In this document: positions 30,569 to 38,271 of the stretch, in pieces
Position numbering within the stretch: the first letter of the stretch is position 1
How the letters are laid out: each line of letters starts with the position of its first letter
Origin: Dictyoglomota bacterium
GTDB taxonomy: Bacteria > Dictyoglomota > Dictyoglomia > Dictyoglomales > Dictyoglomaceae
Reading direction: 5' to 3'
Length of the DNA: 38,271 bases
Assembly: GCA_029776735.1 (NCBI GenBank)
Contig: JAKOUL010000084.1
Coordinates: forward strand, 1-38,271
The notes under the pieces: generated by a model
The model's database searches: none
What the model saw: only the letters and a program-made list of their open reading frames with translations
What the model was told of the DNA's origin: nothing
Position numbers and translations under genes: made by a program

Positions 30569-31663
30569 GTGAAGGTAGCAGTAGTTCATGATTGGATTGT
30601 AAATATTGGTGGTGCCGAGAAGGTTTTAAAGACAATTCTTGAGATATATCCTGAGGCGGATATTTTTACTTTAGTTTATTCAAAGGATACTTTAAAAGCA
30701 TTGGGAATTAATAATCGTGTCTATTCCTCTTTCATTTCTCATCTTCCCTTAGGGAGCAGTAAATATTCTTCCTATCTTCCCTTAATGCCTATGGCTATAG
30801 AACAGTTTGACCTTAAAGATTACGACTTAGTTATATCCAGTAGTCATTGTGTAGCTAAGGGAGTATTAACTCGTTCTTATCAGGTGCATATATGCTATTG
30901 TCATACCCCTATGAGATATATCTGGGATCTTTATTTCCCATATTTAAAGGATAATAGAGTTGAAAGTGGAATGAAAAGTCTTTTAGTACGACTTATTTTT
31001 CATTATCTAAGAATGTGGGATGTGGAAAGCTCAAATAGAGTTGATTATTTTACTGCTAACTCTAAGAATGTGGCAAATAGAATATGGAAGGTGTATAGGA
31101 GAGAAGCTACAGTAATATACCCTCCAGTAGATGTGGATAGATTTTCTCCTACAGAAAAGAAAGAGGATTATTTCATAGTTATTTCAAGACTTGTACCTTA
31201 TAAAAAAGTAGATTTGATTGTAGAGACTTTCAATGAATTGAAATTGCCCCTTGTAGTCATTGGTGAAGGGGAAGAGATGCATAAGATTAAAAAAATAGCA
31301 GAAAGTAATATAAAAATTTTAGGATGGCAGAATGATAATACTGTAAAAGAATATCTTGCAAAGGCTCAGGCATTAATATTTCCAGTGGAGGAGGATTTTG
31401 GAATAGTTCCTGTAGAGGCACAAGCAAGTGGAACTCCAGTAATTGCTTATGCAAGAGGAGGAGCATTGGAAACAGTTGTTGATGGAAAAACAGGGATTCT
31501 TTTCGGTGAACAAACAGTTAAGTCTCTTAAAGAAGCGGTACTTAGGTTTTTAAATGAAAGGGACGACTTTAAAAAAGAGGATTTGATTAACAACGCAAAA
31601 AAATTCTCTAAGGATCGTTTTGAAGAAGAATTTAGAGGGTTTGTAGAAAGGGTGATAAAATAA
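30569..31663 (+). CDS. Glycosyltransferase family 4 (GT4)
   Basis: 364 residues with a GT-B fold. N-terminal VHDWIVNIGGAEKVLKTIL and CYCHTPMRYIWDLYFPYL, then C-terminal IVISRLVPYKKVDLIVETF, VIGEGEE and the EX7E motif in EDFGIVPVEAQASGTPVIAYARGGALETVVDG. It should transfer a sugar, probably mannose-type, from a nucleotide donor to a cell-surface lipid or polysaccharide acceptor on the cytoplasmic side; the acceptor is unknown. The start is GTG at 30569, with AGAGGA just upstream. Confidence 0.93.
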   Translation: MKVAVVHDWIVNIGGAEKVLKTILEIYPEADIFTLVYSKDTLKALGINNRVYSSFISHLPLGSSKYSSYLPLMPMAIEQFDLKDYDLVISSSHCVAKGVLTRSYQVHICYCHTPMRYIWDLYFPYLKDNRVESGMKSLLVRLIFHYLRMWDVESSNRVDYFTANSKNVANRIWKVYRREATVIYPPVDVDRFSPTEKKEDYFIVISRLVPYKKVDLIVETFNELKLPLVVIGEGEEMHKIKKIAESNIKILGWQNDNTVKEYLAKAQALIFPVEEDFGIVPVEAQASGTPVIAYARGGALETVVDGKTGILFGEQTVKSLKEAVLRFLNERDDFKKEDLINNAKKFSKDRFEEEFRGFVERVIK

Positions 31664-31691
31664 ATTGATATATGATAAAATATCTTCCATT

Positions 31692-32438
31692 ATGAAAAAG
31701 ATCTTTACAAAAAGAAAATTTTTATTTTTCTTTTTTATACTCTTTCTTTTTATCAATCCTACTTTAGGATGGAGTGGGAAAACTCATTTTAAGATAGCAG
31801 AAGAAGCTGTATATTCTCTTCCTAAGGAGTATCAAAGAAAGATTGTCCCTTATATGGATGAGCTTTTAGAAGGTAGTGTAGCTCCTGATAGAGTATATAA
31901 GGATTTTGATAATCATATCTATCAGGTAGATAATAAAAAAGGTAAAGGTCCAGAAAAGGTAAGGGAAAAATACTTGGAAATAGTAAGTTTGATTCAGTCT
32001 AAAAGACCTTGGAGACTTGTGGCTTTTCAGCTTGGAGTTTTGTCTCATTATGTAGCAGATTTAAATCAACCTCTTCATACTGCTACCAGTGGAAATGAAG
32101 ATAAGTTTCATAGTAAGTATGAAAAAAATGCTGAAGTTATTAATCCTAAAGCTTCAAAGAATTTAACTTATGTAACGTATCCTATGAGTTATATTTTAGA
32201 CAGCGTCAAGAATTCTTCCCAATATTATAAAGATATAGAGAGAGCATATTTGAAAGGCTCAGGATTTTCTGATGTTTCTAAGATCTCCCAAAAACAAATA
32301 GATAAAGCTACTTATGATGTAGCTTGTTATTTTTATAGTGCTCTTCAAAGAGGGAGCAGAGGAACTAATATACGAGATATTTTAAATGACTTTATTGATA
32401 ATATAAAAGCAAACTCTATTATGAATTTTCTTATGTAG
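31692..32438 (+). CDS. Secreted zinc-dependent phospholipase C / S1-P1 nuclease-like protein
   Basis: 248 residues from ATG 31692; an in-frame TTG at 31665 would add nine residues ahead of the signal peptide and is less likely, though neither start has a strong ribosome site. A lysine-rich n-region and a long hydrophobic core (about 10-22) end at a likely cleavage site before Trp-Ser-Gly-Lys-Thr-His, so the mature protein would begin with Trp1, the residue whose amino group binds zinc in this superfamily. Further ligands: THFKIAEEA, APDRVYKD, LGVLSHYVADLNQPLHT and FHSKYE. It is exported and probably hydrolyses phospholipids or nucleic acids. It follows GT4 closely. Confidence 0.83.
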   Translation: MKKIFTKRKFLFFFFILFLFINPTLGWSGKTHFKIAEEAVYSLPKEYQRKIVPYMDELLEGSVAPDRVYKDFDNHIYQVDNKKGKGPEKVREKYLEIVSLIQSKRPWRLVAFQLGVLSHYVADLNQPLHTATSGNEDKFHSKYEKNAEVINPKASKNLTYVTYPMSYILDSVKNSSQYYKDIERAYLKGSGFSDVSKISQKQIDKATYDVACYFYSALQRGSRGTNIRDILNDFIDNIKANSIMNFLM

Positions 32439-32448
32439 GAGGAGAATT

Positions 32449-33234
32449 ATGAGGATAGCCATTATTGGAGGTACAGGGGTTTATGATCCTGCCTTTCTTG
32501 AAAATCCAGAAGAATTGATTATTTCTACTCCTTTTGGGGAAGCTAAGGTATTGAAAGGTATTTATTATGGGGAAGAGGTTGGTTTTTTAGCAAGGCATGG
32601 GGTAAAGCATTCTGTTCCTCCACATAAAGTAAACTATAAGGCGAATATGTGGGCACTAAAGAATCTTGGTGTAGAGAGAATTCTTACAACTACTGCTGTG
32701 GGAAGTTTGAAAATGAATCTTGTCCCAGGAGATATAGTGATCTTGGATCAATTCATAGATTTTACAAAAAACAGAGATTATACATACTATAATGGTGATG
32801 ATGGAAGGGTAATACATTTAGATTTTACTAATCCTTATTGTCCTGAATTAAGAAATATTTTGTTTAATGCTGCAAAAGAATTAGGTATTAGAGTGCATCC
32901 TTATGGAACTTATGTATGCACAGAAGGACCTCGTTTTGAAACACCTGCAGAGATAAAGATGTTTGCTACTTTTGGGGATGTGGTAGGGATGACTAATGTT
33001 CCAGAAGTGATTCTTGCACGGGAACTTGAAATGTGTTATGCAACAGTCTCTCTTGTTACTAACTATGCTGCTGGAATTTCTCAGAATATTTTAACTCATC
33101 AAGAGGTTTTAGAAGTGATGTCAGAGAATATAGAGAAAGTTAGAAAGCTTTTTTCTTTTGTAATACCTAAGATTCCTAAGGAAAGAAGCTGTGTTTGTAA
33201 AGATGCATTAAAGGAGTATAAGGAGAAGAGCTAA
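32449..33234 (+). CDS. mtnP: 5'-Methylthioadenosine/methylthioinosine phosphorylase
   Basis: 261 residues of the PNP/MTAP family. GGTGVYDP phosphate loop, RHGVKHSVPPHKVNYKANMWAL, TTAVGSLK, TEGPRFETPAEI and VGMTNVPEVILARELEMCYA are all characteristic. It splits methylthio-nucleoside with phosphate to free base and methylthioribose-1-phosphate for MtnA. The base-selectivity position is Asn205 (LVTNYAAG), where adenine-specific MTAPs have Asp (TDYDCW); Asn favours 6-oxopurines, i.e. methylthioinosine. First gene of the salvage operon; AGGAGGAGAATT is its ribosome site, and mtnA overlaps its stop (TAATG). Confidence 0.92.
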   Translation: MRIAIIGGTGVYDPAFLENPEELIISTPFGEAKVLKGIYYGEEVGFLARHGVKHSVPPHKVNYKANMWALKNLGVERILTTTAVGSLKMNLVPGDIVILDQFIDFTKNRDYTYYNGDDGRVIHLDFTNPYCPELRNILFNAAKELGIRVHPYGTYVCTEGPRFETPAEIKMFATFGDVVGMTNVPEVILARELEMCYATVSLVTNYAAGISQNILTHQEVLEVMSENIEKVRKLFSFVIPKIPKERSCVCKDALKEYKEKS

Positions 33235-34280
33235 TGAATATAATAAAATGGGAAAATAGTACCCTTTATATTCTTGACCAGTCAAAACTTCCTTGGAAGG
33301 AAGACTGGATTATTTGCTTTAAGTATCAACAAGTTATTGAAGCTATTAAAAAGTTGAAGGTAAGAGGTGCTCCTGCTATTGGAGTAGCAACTGCTTATGG
33401 AATTGTATTGGCTGCCTTTAAATATACAGGTACTAACCTTCTTGCTTATCTTCATGAAGTAATGAGCGAATTTGCTGTTTCACGTCCTACAGCTATAAAT
33501 TTATTCTCTACTATAAATAGAATGGCAGATGTAATTAATAAGAACAAAGATTTATCTTCTATTGACTTGAAACTTTTGCTTTTAGAAGAAGCAAGAAAAA
33601 TAGAGAATGAAGAAAGAGAAAGATCTCAAGCTATAGCTAATTTTGGAGTAAGTATTATTCCTCCAAAAGCAAAAGTCTTGACTCACTGTAATACGGGGAG
33701 TTTAGCTACTATAGGTCTTGGAACTGCTCTTGGAGTAATTAAGGAGGGTTGGAATAGAAAAATATTAGAGATGGTTTATTTTACTGAGACAAGACCCCTT
33801 CTTCAGGGAAGTAGGCTTACTGGTTGGGAACTTTCTAAGGAAGGAATTCCTGCTACTCTTATTACAGATAATATGGTAGGTTATCTCTTTGCAAAGAAGT
33901 TAGTGGATCTTGTTATTGTAGGAGCTGATAGAATAACTTTAAGAGGAGATGTGGCAAATAAAATAGGTACATATTCTATTGCAGTACTTGCTTATCATCA
34001 TAATATTCCCTTTTATATTGCTGCTCCTGTCTCTTCTTTTGATTTTAATTTAGAAAAAGGAGAGGATATTATTATAGAGGAAAGGGAAGCGGAGGAAGTA
34101 TTAAGTTTTATGGGGAAAAGAATTGCTCCAGAAGGGATCTTGGCAATAAATCCTGCTTTTGATGTAACACCTGCAGAATATATATCTGGAATTATTACGG
34201 ATAAAGGGATTATTTATCCACCCTATAGAGATAATATCCGTAAATTAAAGGAGGAATCTTATTATGAGAATTCTAATTGA
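33234..34280 (+). CDS. mtnA: Methylthioribose-1-phosphate isomerase
   Basis: 348 residues. RGAPAIGVATAYG, SRPTAINLF, the catalytic-Cys motif THCNTGSLAT, ETRPLLQGSRLTGWEL and VGADRITLRGDVANKIGTYS with its catalytic Asp are all present. It isomerises MTR-1-phosphate to MTRu-1-phosphate. Its start overlaps mtnP by one base and its end overlaps the deaminase gene by 17 nt. The later steps (MtnB, MtnC or alternatives) are not encoded in the window. Confidence 0.96.
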   Translation: MNIIKWENSTLYILDQSKLPWKEDWIICFKYQQVIEAIKKLKVRGAPAIGVATAYGIVLAAFKYTGTNLLAYLHEVMSEFAVSRPTAINLFSTINRMADVINKNKDLSSIDLKLLLLEEARKIENEERERSQAIANFGVSIIPPKAKVLTHCNTGSLATIGLGTALGVIKEGWNRKILEMVYFTETRPLLQGSRLTGWELSKEGIPATLITDNMVGYLFAKKLVDLVIVGADRITLRGDVANKIGTYSIAVLAYHHNIPFYIAAPVSSFDFNLEKGEDIIIEEREAEEVLSFMGKRIAPEGILAINPAFDVTPAEYISGIITDKGIIYPPYRDNIRKLKEESYYENSN

Positions 34281-35544
34281 AAATGTAGATCTGCTTCAGG
34301 AAGATAAAATTCTCTTTGATAAGTATATCCTTATTGAGAATGATAGAATTGCTACCATCTCTGATAAGAAAGATTTTGAAGATGTGGATTATCGGATTGA
34401 TGGTAAAAATAAACTTGCTATGCCAGGACTTGTAAATACTCATACTCATTTAGCTATGACTCTTTTTAGAGGATTTGCTGATGATTTACCATTAAAAGAG
34501 TGGTTAGAAAATAAGATATGGCCTCAAGAGGCAAAGTTAACAGCAGAAGATGTTTACTGGGGAAGTTTACTTGGACTTTGTGAAATGATAAGATCTGGCA
34601 CTTGTGCTTTTGCAGATATGTATTTTTATATGGATGAAGTAGCAAAAGCTGTAGTAAAAAGTGGAATAAGAGCTTCTTTATCTGTAGGAATGATTCCCAC
34701 CTTAGGTAGAGAAGAAAGTACTTTAAAGGGAGGTTTGGATTTTGCTAAAAATTGGCATAAAGCAGAAAATGGAAGAATTTTGGCTATGCTTGCACCCCAT
34801 GCTCCATATACTTGTTCCCCCTCATTTTTAGAGAAGGTGGTTGATAAGGCAGTAGAATATAATTTAAGAATTCATACTCATCTTTCTGAAACTGCATCAG
34901 AGGTTAAAGATATAAAAGATGCTTATGGGCTTACGCCTATTAGACTTATGAATAAGATTGGACTTTTTAATGTTCCAGTTCTTGCTGCCCATTGTGTTTG
35001 TGTAGATGACGAGGAAATAGAGATCCTTGCCGAAAAAGGAGTTGGTGTAGCTCATAACCCTCAAAGTAATCTTAAACTTGCTTCTGGGGTTGCTCCCATA
35101 GGGAAAATGATTGAAAAAGGAGTAAAAGTAGGGCTTGGTACTGATGGTCCTGCAAGTAATAATAATCTGGATATGTGGGAGGAGCTTAGATTGGCAGCTA
35201 TTCTTCACAAAGGAATAGAGCTTGATCCTATAGTGGTACCTGCTAATACTGCTTTAAATCTTGCTACAAAAAATGGTATGGAGATTTTAGGATGGAATGA
35301 TTCAGGGATTATAAAAGAGGGATATAAAGCAGATTTAATACTTATAGATATTAATAAACATCATTTCTTTCCAAGGCATAATTTAATCTCTCATTTGGTT
35401 TATTCTGCTTCGGGAAGCGATGTAGATACTGTAATTGTTGATGGGAAAATATTGATGGAGAAAAGAGAGTTGAAGACTCTTGATGAAGAGAAGATTATGT
35501 ACGAGGCAGAAAGAAGAGCTTTTGACTTAGTAAAAAAAACATAA
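34264..35544 (+). CDS. mtaD: 5-Methylthioadenosine/S-adenosylhomocysteine deaminase
   Basis: 426 residues of the amidohydrolase superfamily, MTA/SAH deaminase branch. Metal ligands and substrate residues: GLVNTHTHLAMTLFRGFADDLPL (HxH plus the DLPL loop), HTHLSETASEV, AAHCVCVDDEEIE, GVAHNPQSNLKLASG and GLGTDGPASNN (metal/catalytic Asp). It converts MTA to methylthioinosine and/or SAH to S-inosylhomocysteine. Being co-translated with the phosphorylase and isomerase, it places deamination within MTA salvage. GGAGGAATCTTATT precedes the ATG, inside mtnA. Confidence 0.95.
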   Translation: MRILIENVDLLQEDKILFDKYILIENDRIATISDKKDFEDVDYRIDGKNKLAMPGLVNTHTHLAMTLFRGFADDLPLKEWLENKIWPQEAKLTAEDVYWGSLLGLCEMIRSGTCAFADMYFYMDEVAKAVVKSGIRASLSVGMIPTLGREESTLKGGLDFAKNWHKAENGRILAMLAPHAPYTCSPSFLEKVVDKAVEYNLRIHTHLSETASEVKDIKDAYGLTPIRLMNKIGLFNVPVLAAHCVCVDDEEIEILAEKGVGVAHNPQSNLKLASGVAPIGKMIEKGVKVGLGTDGPASNNNLDMWEELRLAAILHKGIELDPIVVPANTALNLATKNGMEILGWNDSGIIKEGYKADLILIDINKHHFFPRHNLISHLVYSASGSDVDTVIVDGKILMEKRELKTLDEEKIMYEAERRAFDLVKKT

Positions 35545-35560
35545 GAGGGGGAATTATTAT

Positions 35561-36859
35561 ATGGCTTTATGGGTTTATATTGAAGACATACCTAAGATTC
35601 AAGAAGGCGAAGTTGAGATAAGAGGCTGGCTTTCTAATAAAAGATCCAGCGGTAAGGTTGTATTTTTAATTATAAGAGATGGTACAGGATATATTCAGGG
35701 GGTAGCTACTGTTGATAACTTTTCTCAAGAGGAGATTGAAGATTTAGAGAAGATTCCTTTGGAGTCCTCTATTATTGTAATTGGTGACTTAAGGAAAGAA
35801 CCAAGAGCCTCTGGTGGATATGAACTTCAACTTAAAAAAGTAAATGTGGTATCTATTTCTGAAGAGTATCCCATTCAAAAGAAGGAGCACTCTGTAGATT
35901 TTTTAATGGAGAGAAGACATTTATGGATTAGATCTCGTAAACAAAATGCAATTTTAAGAGTTAGAAATGAGGTTGTTAAAGCTATCAGAGATTTTTTAGA
36001 TGAGAAAGGATTTGTTCTTGTAGATGCACCGATTTTAACCCCTTCTTCATGTGAAGGGACTACTACATTGTTTTCTCTGGATTATTTTGATTTAGGAAAA
36101 GCTTATCTTTCTCAAAGTGGGCAGCTTTATATGGAAGCAGCCTGTATGGCGTTTGGTAAGGTGTACTGCTTTGGACCTGCCTTCCGTGCAGAGAAGTCAA
36201 AAACAAGAAGACATCTTACTGAGTTTTGGATGGTAGAACCTGAAATGGCATATTGGGATTGGCAGGATAATATGAGGTTGCAAGAAGAACTTGTAAGTTA
36301 TATTGTTCAGAGGGTTTTAGAGAAAAGAACAAAAGAACTTGAAATTTTGGAGAGAGATGTTAAACCCTTAGAGAATATTACTCCACCCTTCCCAAGTATT
36401 ACATATAAGGAAGCTATTGAAATTCTAAAAAGAAATAAAGTGGATATAGAATATGGAGATGATTTTGGTGGAGATGAAGAAACAATTATATCTAATCAAT
36501 TTGATAAACCAGTATTTATTCATCACTATCCTGCGAAAATTAAGCCTTTTTATATGCAGCCTGATCCTGAGAATCCAAATGAAGTTCTAAATAATGATTT
36601 ACTTGCTCCTGAAGGATATGGGGAGATAATTGGGGGAAGTCAAAGAATCCATGATTTGAAACTTTTAGAAGAAAAAATTGAGGAATATGGCTTACCCAAA
36701 GATGATTTTGAATGGTATATAGACCTAAGAAGATATGGCTCAGTGCCCCATTCGGGTTTTGGGCTTGGAGTTGAAAGAACTGTAGCATGGATTTGTGGAT
36801 TGAAGCATATAAGAGAAACAATTCCTTTTCCAAGAATGATTTATAGGATATACCCATAA
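35561..36859 (+). CDS. asnS: Asparaginyl-tRNA synthetase
   Basis: 432 residues, class IIb synthetase. An N-terminal OB-fold anticodon domain (EVEIRGWLSNKRSSGKVVFLIIRDG) is followed by motif 2 FGPAFRAEKSKTRRHLTEFWMVEPE, and the C-terminal motif 3 GFGLGVERTVAWICGL. The PSSCEGTTTLFSLDYF segment and SQSGQLYMEAACMAFGKVYCFGP favour Asn over Asp. It lacks the AspS-specific GAD insertion. It ends the salvage operon; AAGAGGGGGAATTATT is its ribosome site. Confidence 0.94.
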   Translation: MALWVYIEDIPKIQEGEVEIRGWLSNKRSSGKVVFLIIRDGTGYIQGVATVDNFSQEEIEDLEKIPLESSIIVIGDLRKEPRASGGYELQLKKVNVVSISEEYPIQKKEHSVDFLMERRHLWIRSRKQNAILRVRNEVVKAIRDFLDEKGFVLVDAPILTPSSCEGTTTLFSLDYFDLGKAYLSQSGQLYMEAACMAFGKVYCFGPAFRAEKSKTRRHLTEFWMVEPEMAYWDWQDNMRLQEELVSYIVQRVLEKRTKELEILERDVKPLENITPPFPSITYKEAIEILKRNKVDIEYGDDFGGDEETIISNQFDKPVFIHHYPAKIKPFYMQPDPENPNEVLNNDLLAPEGYGEIIGGSQRIHDLKLLEEKIEEYGLPKDDFEWYIDLRRYGSVPHSGFGLGVERTVAWICGLKHIRETIPFPRMIYRIYP

Positions 36860-36867
36860 AAATTTAA

Positions 36868-36892
36868 GGTATATATACCATTTTAGTTTTTT
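36868..36892 (+). terminator. Palindrome plus T-run after asnS (weak terminator)
   Basis: GGTATATATACC (36868-36879) is a perfect 12-nt palindrome followed by ATTTTAGTTTTTT. The stem is short and AT-rich, so termination is uncertain; it may be an operator instead. Confidence 0.4.
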
Positions 36893-36922
36893 AAGGAATT
36901 AGTAAGGATATTATTTTTTTTC

Positions 36923-36951
36923 TTGACTTACTTTAATGTAATAGATATACT
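36923..36951 (+). promoter_or_regulatory. Strong sigma-A promoter of the amino-acid ABC operon
   Basis: TTGACT (36923-36928) and TATACT (36946-36951) are separated by 17 nt, 37 nt ahead of the ATG. It is one of the best-matching promoters in the window. Confidence 0.8.
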
Positions 36952-36987
36952 TCTTTTTATAAATATATTCTTTAGGGAGGTGAAGAA

Positions 36988-38118
36988 ATGAAGAGCTTTT
37001 TGAAATTATTGTCTATCTCTATCCTCTTTGTTTCACTTTTAGTCCTTCCTCTCCAGGCAGCAGGCACTATTAAAATAGGAGTGGTACTTCCAATTACAGG
37101 TCCCGTCGCAACTTTTGGACTTTCTTGTACTAATGGTATAAAGTTAGCAGTAGAGGAGATTAATGCAAGAGGTGGAGTATTGGGAAGCAAGATTGAACTT
37201 GTGATTGAAGATGACCAGTATAAACCAGAAGAGGCTGCTAATGCTACCAGGAAGTTGATAGAAAGAGATAAGGTTGTAGCTTTGATCGGTGAAGCAACAA
37301 GTTCTATAACTTTAGTTGTGGCTCCTATTGCTCAACAATCTAAAGTTGTACTTCTTACACCAACTGCAACTAGTCCTAAGGTAACACAGGTGGGAGACTA
37401 TATTTTCAGAACTTGCTTTATAGATGATTTCCAAGGCGAAGTAATGGCAAACTTTATTTACAAGAATCTTAAGAAAAAAACAGCTGCAATTTTTACTGCT
37501 GTTACTAGTGATTACAGTAGAGGACTTGCTTCTGCTTTCAAACAAAAATTTATCTCTCTTGGTGGGAAGATTGTAGCTGAGGAATCTTACTCTGAAGGAG
37601 ACTCTGATTTTAGAGCTCAACTTACTAAAATTAAGGCCGCAAAACCAGACTTTGTATACCTACCAGGTTATTATTCTGATATAGGGCCAATACTTCTTCA
37701 GGCAAGAGAACTTGGAATTACTGTTCCTTTTGGTGGTGGTGATGGTTGGGACTCTCCTATATTAGTTCAAACAGCTGGAAAAACAGCAGAAGGATGCTTC
37801 TTTACTAATCACTACAGTCCAGAATCTAAGGATCCTGTAGTAAGAACCTTTGTTAATAATTATTCTAAGAAATATGGAAGCACCCCAGAATCTTTTGGTG
37901 CCTTGGGTTATGATTCACTAAAACTTCTTGCAGATGCAATAAAAAGAGCGGGAAGCACCGAGTCTGCAAAGATCAGAGATGCACTTGCTGCTACCAAAGG
38001 ATTTAAAGGTGTATCAGGTACAATCACCTTTGATTCTAATAGGAATCCTATAAAGAGTGCAGCAATCATTGAAATTAAAGAAGGAAAGCAAGTATATAAA
38101 GCCACAGTACAACCGTAA
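36988..38118 (+). CDS. Branched-chain amino-acid-type ABC transporter substrate-binding protein
   Basis: 376 residues. Signal peptide (MKSFLKLL, hydrophobic core to LVLPLQAAG) with cleavage around residue 25, then the type I periplasmic-binding fold: TIKIGVVLPITGPVATFG, GIKLAVEEINARGGVLG, KIELVIEDDQYKPEEAANATRKLI, and the second lobe YLPGYYSDIGPILLQARELGI. No lipobox Cys is seen, so it is probably freely secreted or retained by other means. Ligand is likely a branched-chain or other amino acid. GGGAGGTGAAGAA precedes the ATG. The next gene is a LivH-like permease, consistent with a liv-type operon. Confidence 0.94.
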   Translation: MKSFLKLLSISILFVSLLVLPLQAAGTIKIGVVLPITGPVATFGLSCTNGIKLAVEEINARGGVLGSKIELVIEDDQYKPEEAANATRKLIERDKVVALIGEATSSITLVVAPIAQQSKVVLLTPTATSPKVTQVGDYIFRTCFIDDFQGEVMANFIYKNLKKKTAAIFTAVTSDYSRGLASAFKQKFISLGGKIVAEESYSEGDSDFRAQLTKIKAAKPDFVYLPGYYSDIGPILLQARELGITVPFGGGDGWDSPILVQTAGKTAEGCFFTNHYSPESKDPVVRTFVNNYSKKYGSTPESFGALGYDSLKLLADAIKRAGSTESAKIRDALAATKGFKGVSGTITFDSNRNPIKSAAIIEIKEGKQVYKATVQP

Positions 38119-38151
38119 GAAGATTTAAATTTCCATCTTATTAATGGAATG

Positions 38152-38184
38152 GAGGGGGAGGTGAGAAGATTTGCCTCCCCTTTG
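38152..38184 (+). terminator. Hairpin between the binding-protein and permease genes
   Basis: GGGGAGG (38155-38161) pairs with CCTCCCC (38174-38180), extendable by G-U and A-U pairs to about 10 bp, with a 12-nt loop and a weak TTTG tail. Inside an ABC operon it probably attenuates rather than ends transcription, raising binding-protein mRNA over permease mRNA. Confidence 0.6.
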
Positions 38185-38230
38185 TATAATAAAAAAGTTA
38201 AAAATATAATTTGAGAGGTAAATGTTATAA

Positions 38231-38271
38231 GTGGTTAATATACTACAACAAGTTTTAAACGGTATATCATT
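38231..38271 (+). CDS. LivH-like ABC permease, first 13 codons only
   Basis: Partial gene cut by the window edge. From GTG 38231 it reads VVNILQQVLNGIS, which fits the opening of LivH-type branched-chain amino-acid permeases (aromatic/hydrophobic, then QQ-hydrophobic-NG). GAGAGGT lies about 11 nt upstream. An ATG at 38222 is followed at once by a stop. The assignment rests on 13 residues plus its place after the substrate-binding gene. Confidence 0.65.
   Translation, partial: MVNILQQVLNGIS

Noticed and set aside
36540..36857. 105-codon minus-strand frame in asnS
   Set aside because: Antisense shadow of the motif 3 region of asnS; no start context or recognisable protein.
1..38271. CRISPR array, insertion sequence or prophage genes
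   Set aside because: No regularly spaced direct repeats, transposase, integrase or phage structural genes were seen anywhere in the window.

Overview
The window is AT-rich, gene-dense bacterial chromosome from what looks like an anaerobic thermophile. Several features suggest Dictyoglomus (or a close relative) as the source: compact co-directional operons, AGA-dominated Arg codons, strong GGAGG ribosome sites, an archaeal-type S-adenosylmethionine synthetase coupled to a class I lysyl-tRNA synthetase, an MTA/SAH deaminase, and a NADH/[FeFe]-hydrogenase-type gene cluster. The genus is inferred from gene content only; no database search was possible.

Layout. 1-1349 (minus): tRNA-Arg(CCG) placed 3 nt after a small membrane-protein gene, preceded by an inositol-monophosphatase family gene. 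1529-5436 (plus): a Clp ATPase with a ClpE-like zinc finger fused to a ClpC body, an adenosine-specific-kinase family protein and a cytidylate-kinase-like protein. 5428-7295 (minus): PhoU and a divergent histidine-ammonia-lyase-fold protein that has lost the MIO-forming Ala-Ser-Gly. 7400-11297 (plus): a Cys-rich protein with a probable leaderless mRNA, S-adenosylhomocysteine hydrolase, LemA, HtpX and a nitroreductase. 11294-12702 (minus): YbaK and a patatin-like hydrolase, also probably leaderless.

12917-20148 (plus) is one long operon of eleven genes: three DRTGG-domain proteins, a CBS-HATPase protein, a group-D-like putative sensory [FeFe]-hydrogenase, a PHP phosphoesterase, a NuoE-like subunit, a lone HATPase, a small thioredoxin-fold [2Fe-2S]-type protein and a NuoF-like flavoprotein. 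These are the NADH-side subunits of an electron-bifurcating hydrogenase plus a probable redox-signalling module, but no catalytic HydA follows in the window. A promoter with a LacI-type palindrome then drives xylulokinase (20480-22027), followed by a DUF4388 protein.

23658-26437 is metK-lysS. 26452-29092 looks accessory: a nucleotidyltransferase with a damaged or frameshifted 5' end, a small winged-helix-like partner, and a DUF262-HNH protein related to GmrSD-type restriction. pyrE (minus) and a cyclase-GT4-phospholipase C-like run follow. 32449-36859 is a methylthioadenosine salvage operon (phosphorylase, MtnA, deaminase) ending in asnS. The phosphorylase has Asn where MTA phosphorylases have Asp, and a deaminase is encoded beside it, so salvage may run through methylthioinosine. 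The window closes with a branched-chain amino-acid ABC substrate-binding protein and the first codons of a LivH-type permease.

The SAM cycle is unusually complete here: synthesis (metK), SAH removal (ahcY), and MTA recovery (phosphorylase, mtnA, deaminase), spread over three operons. The least explained parts are the DRTGG/HATPase/sensory-hydrogenase operon and the MIO-less lyase-fold protein encoded with PhoU.
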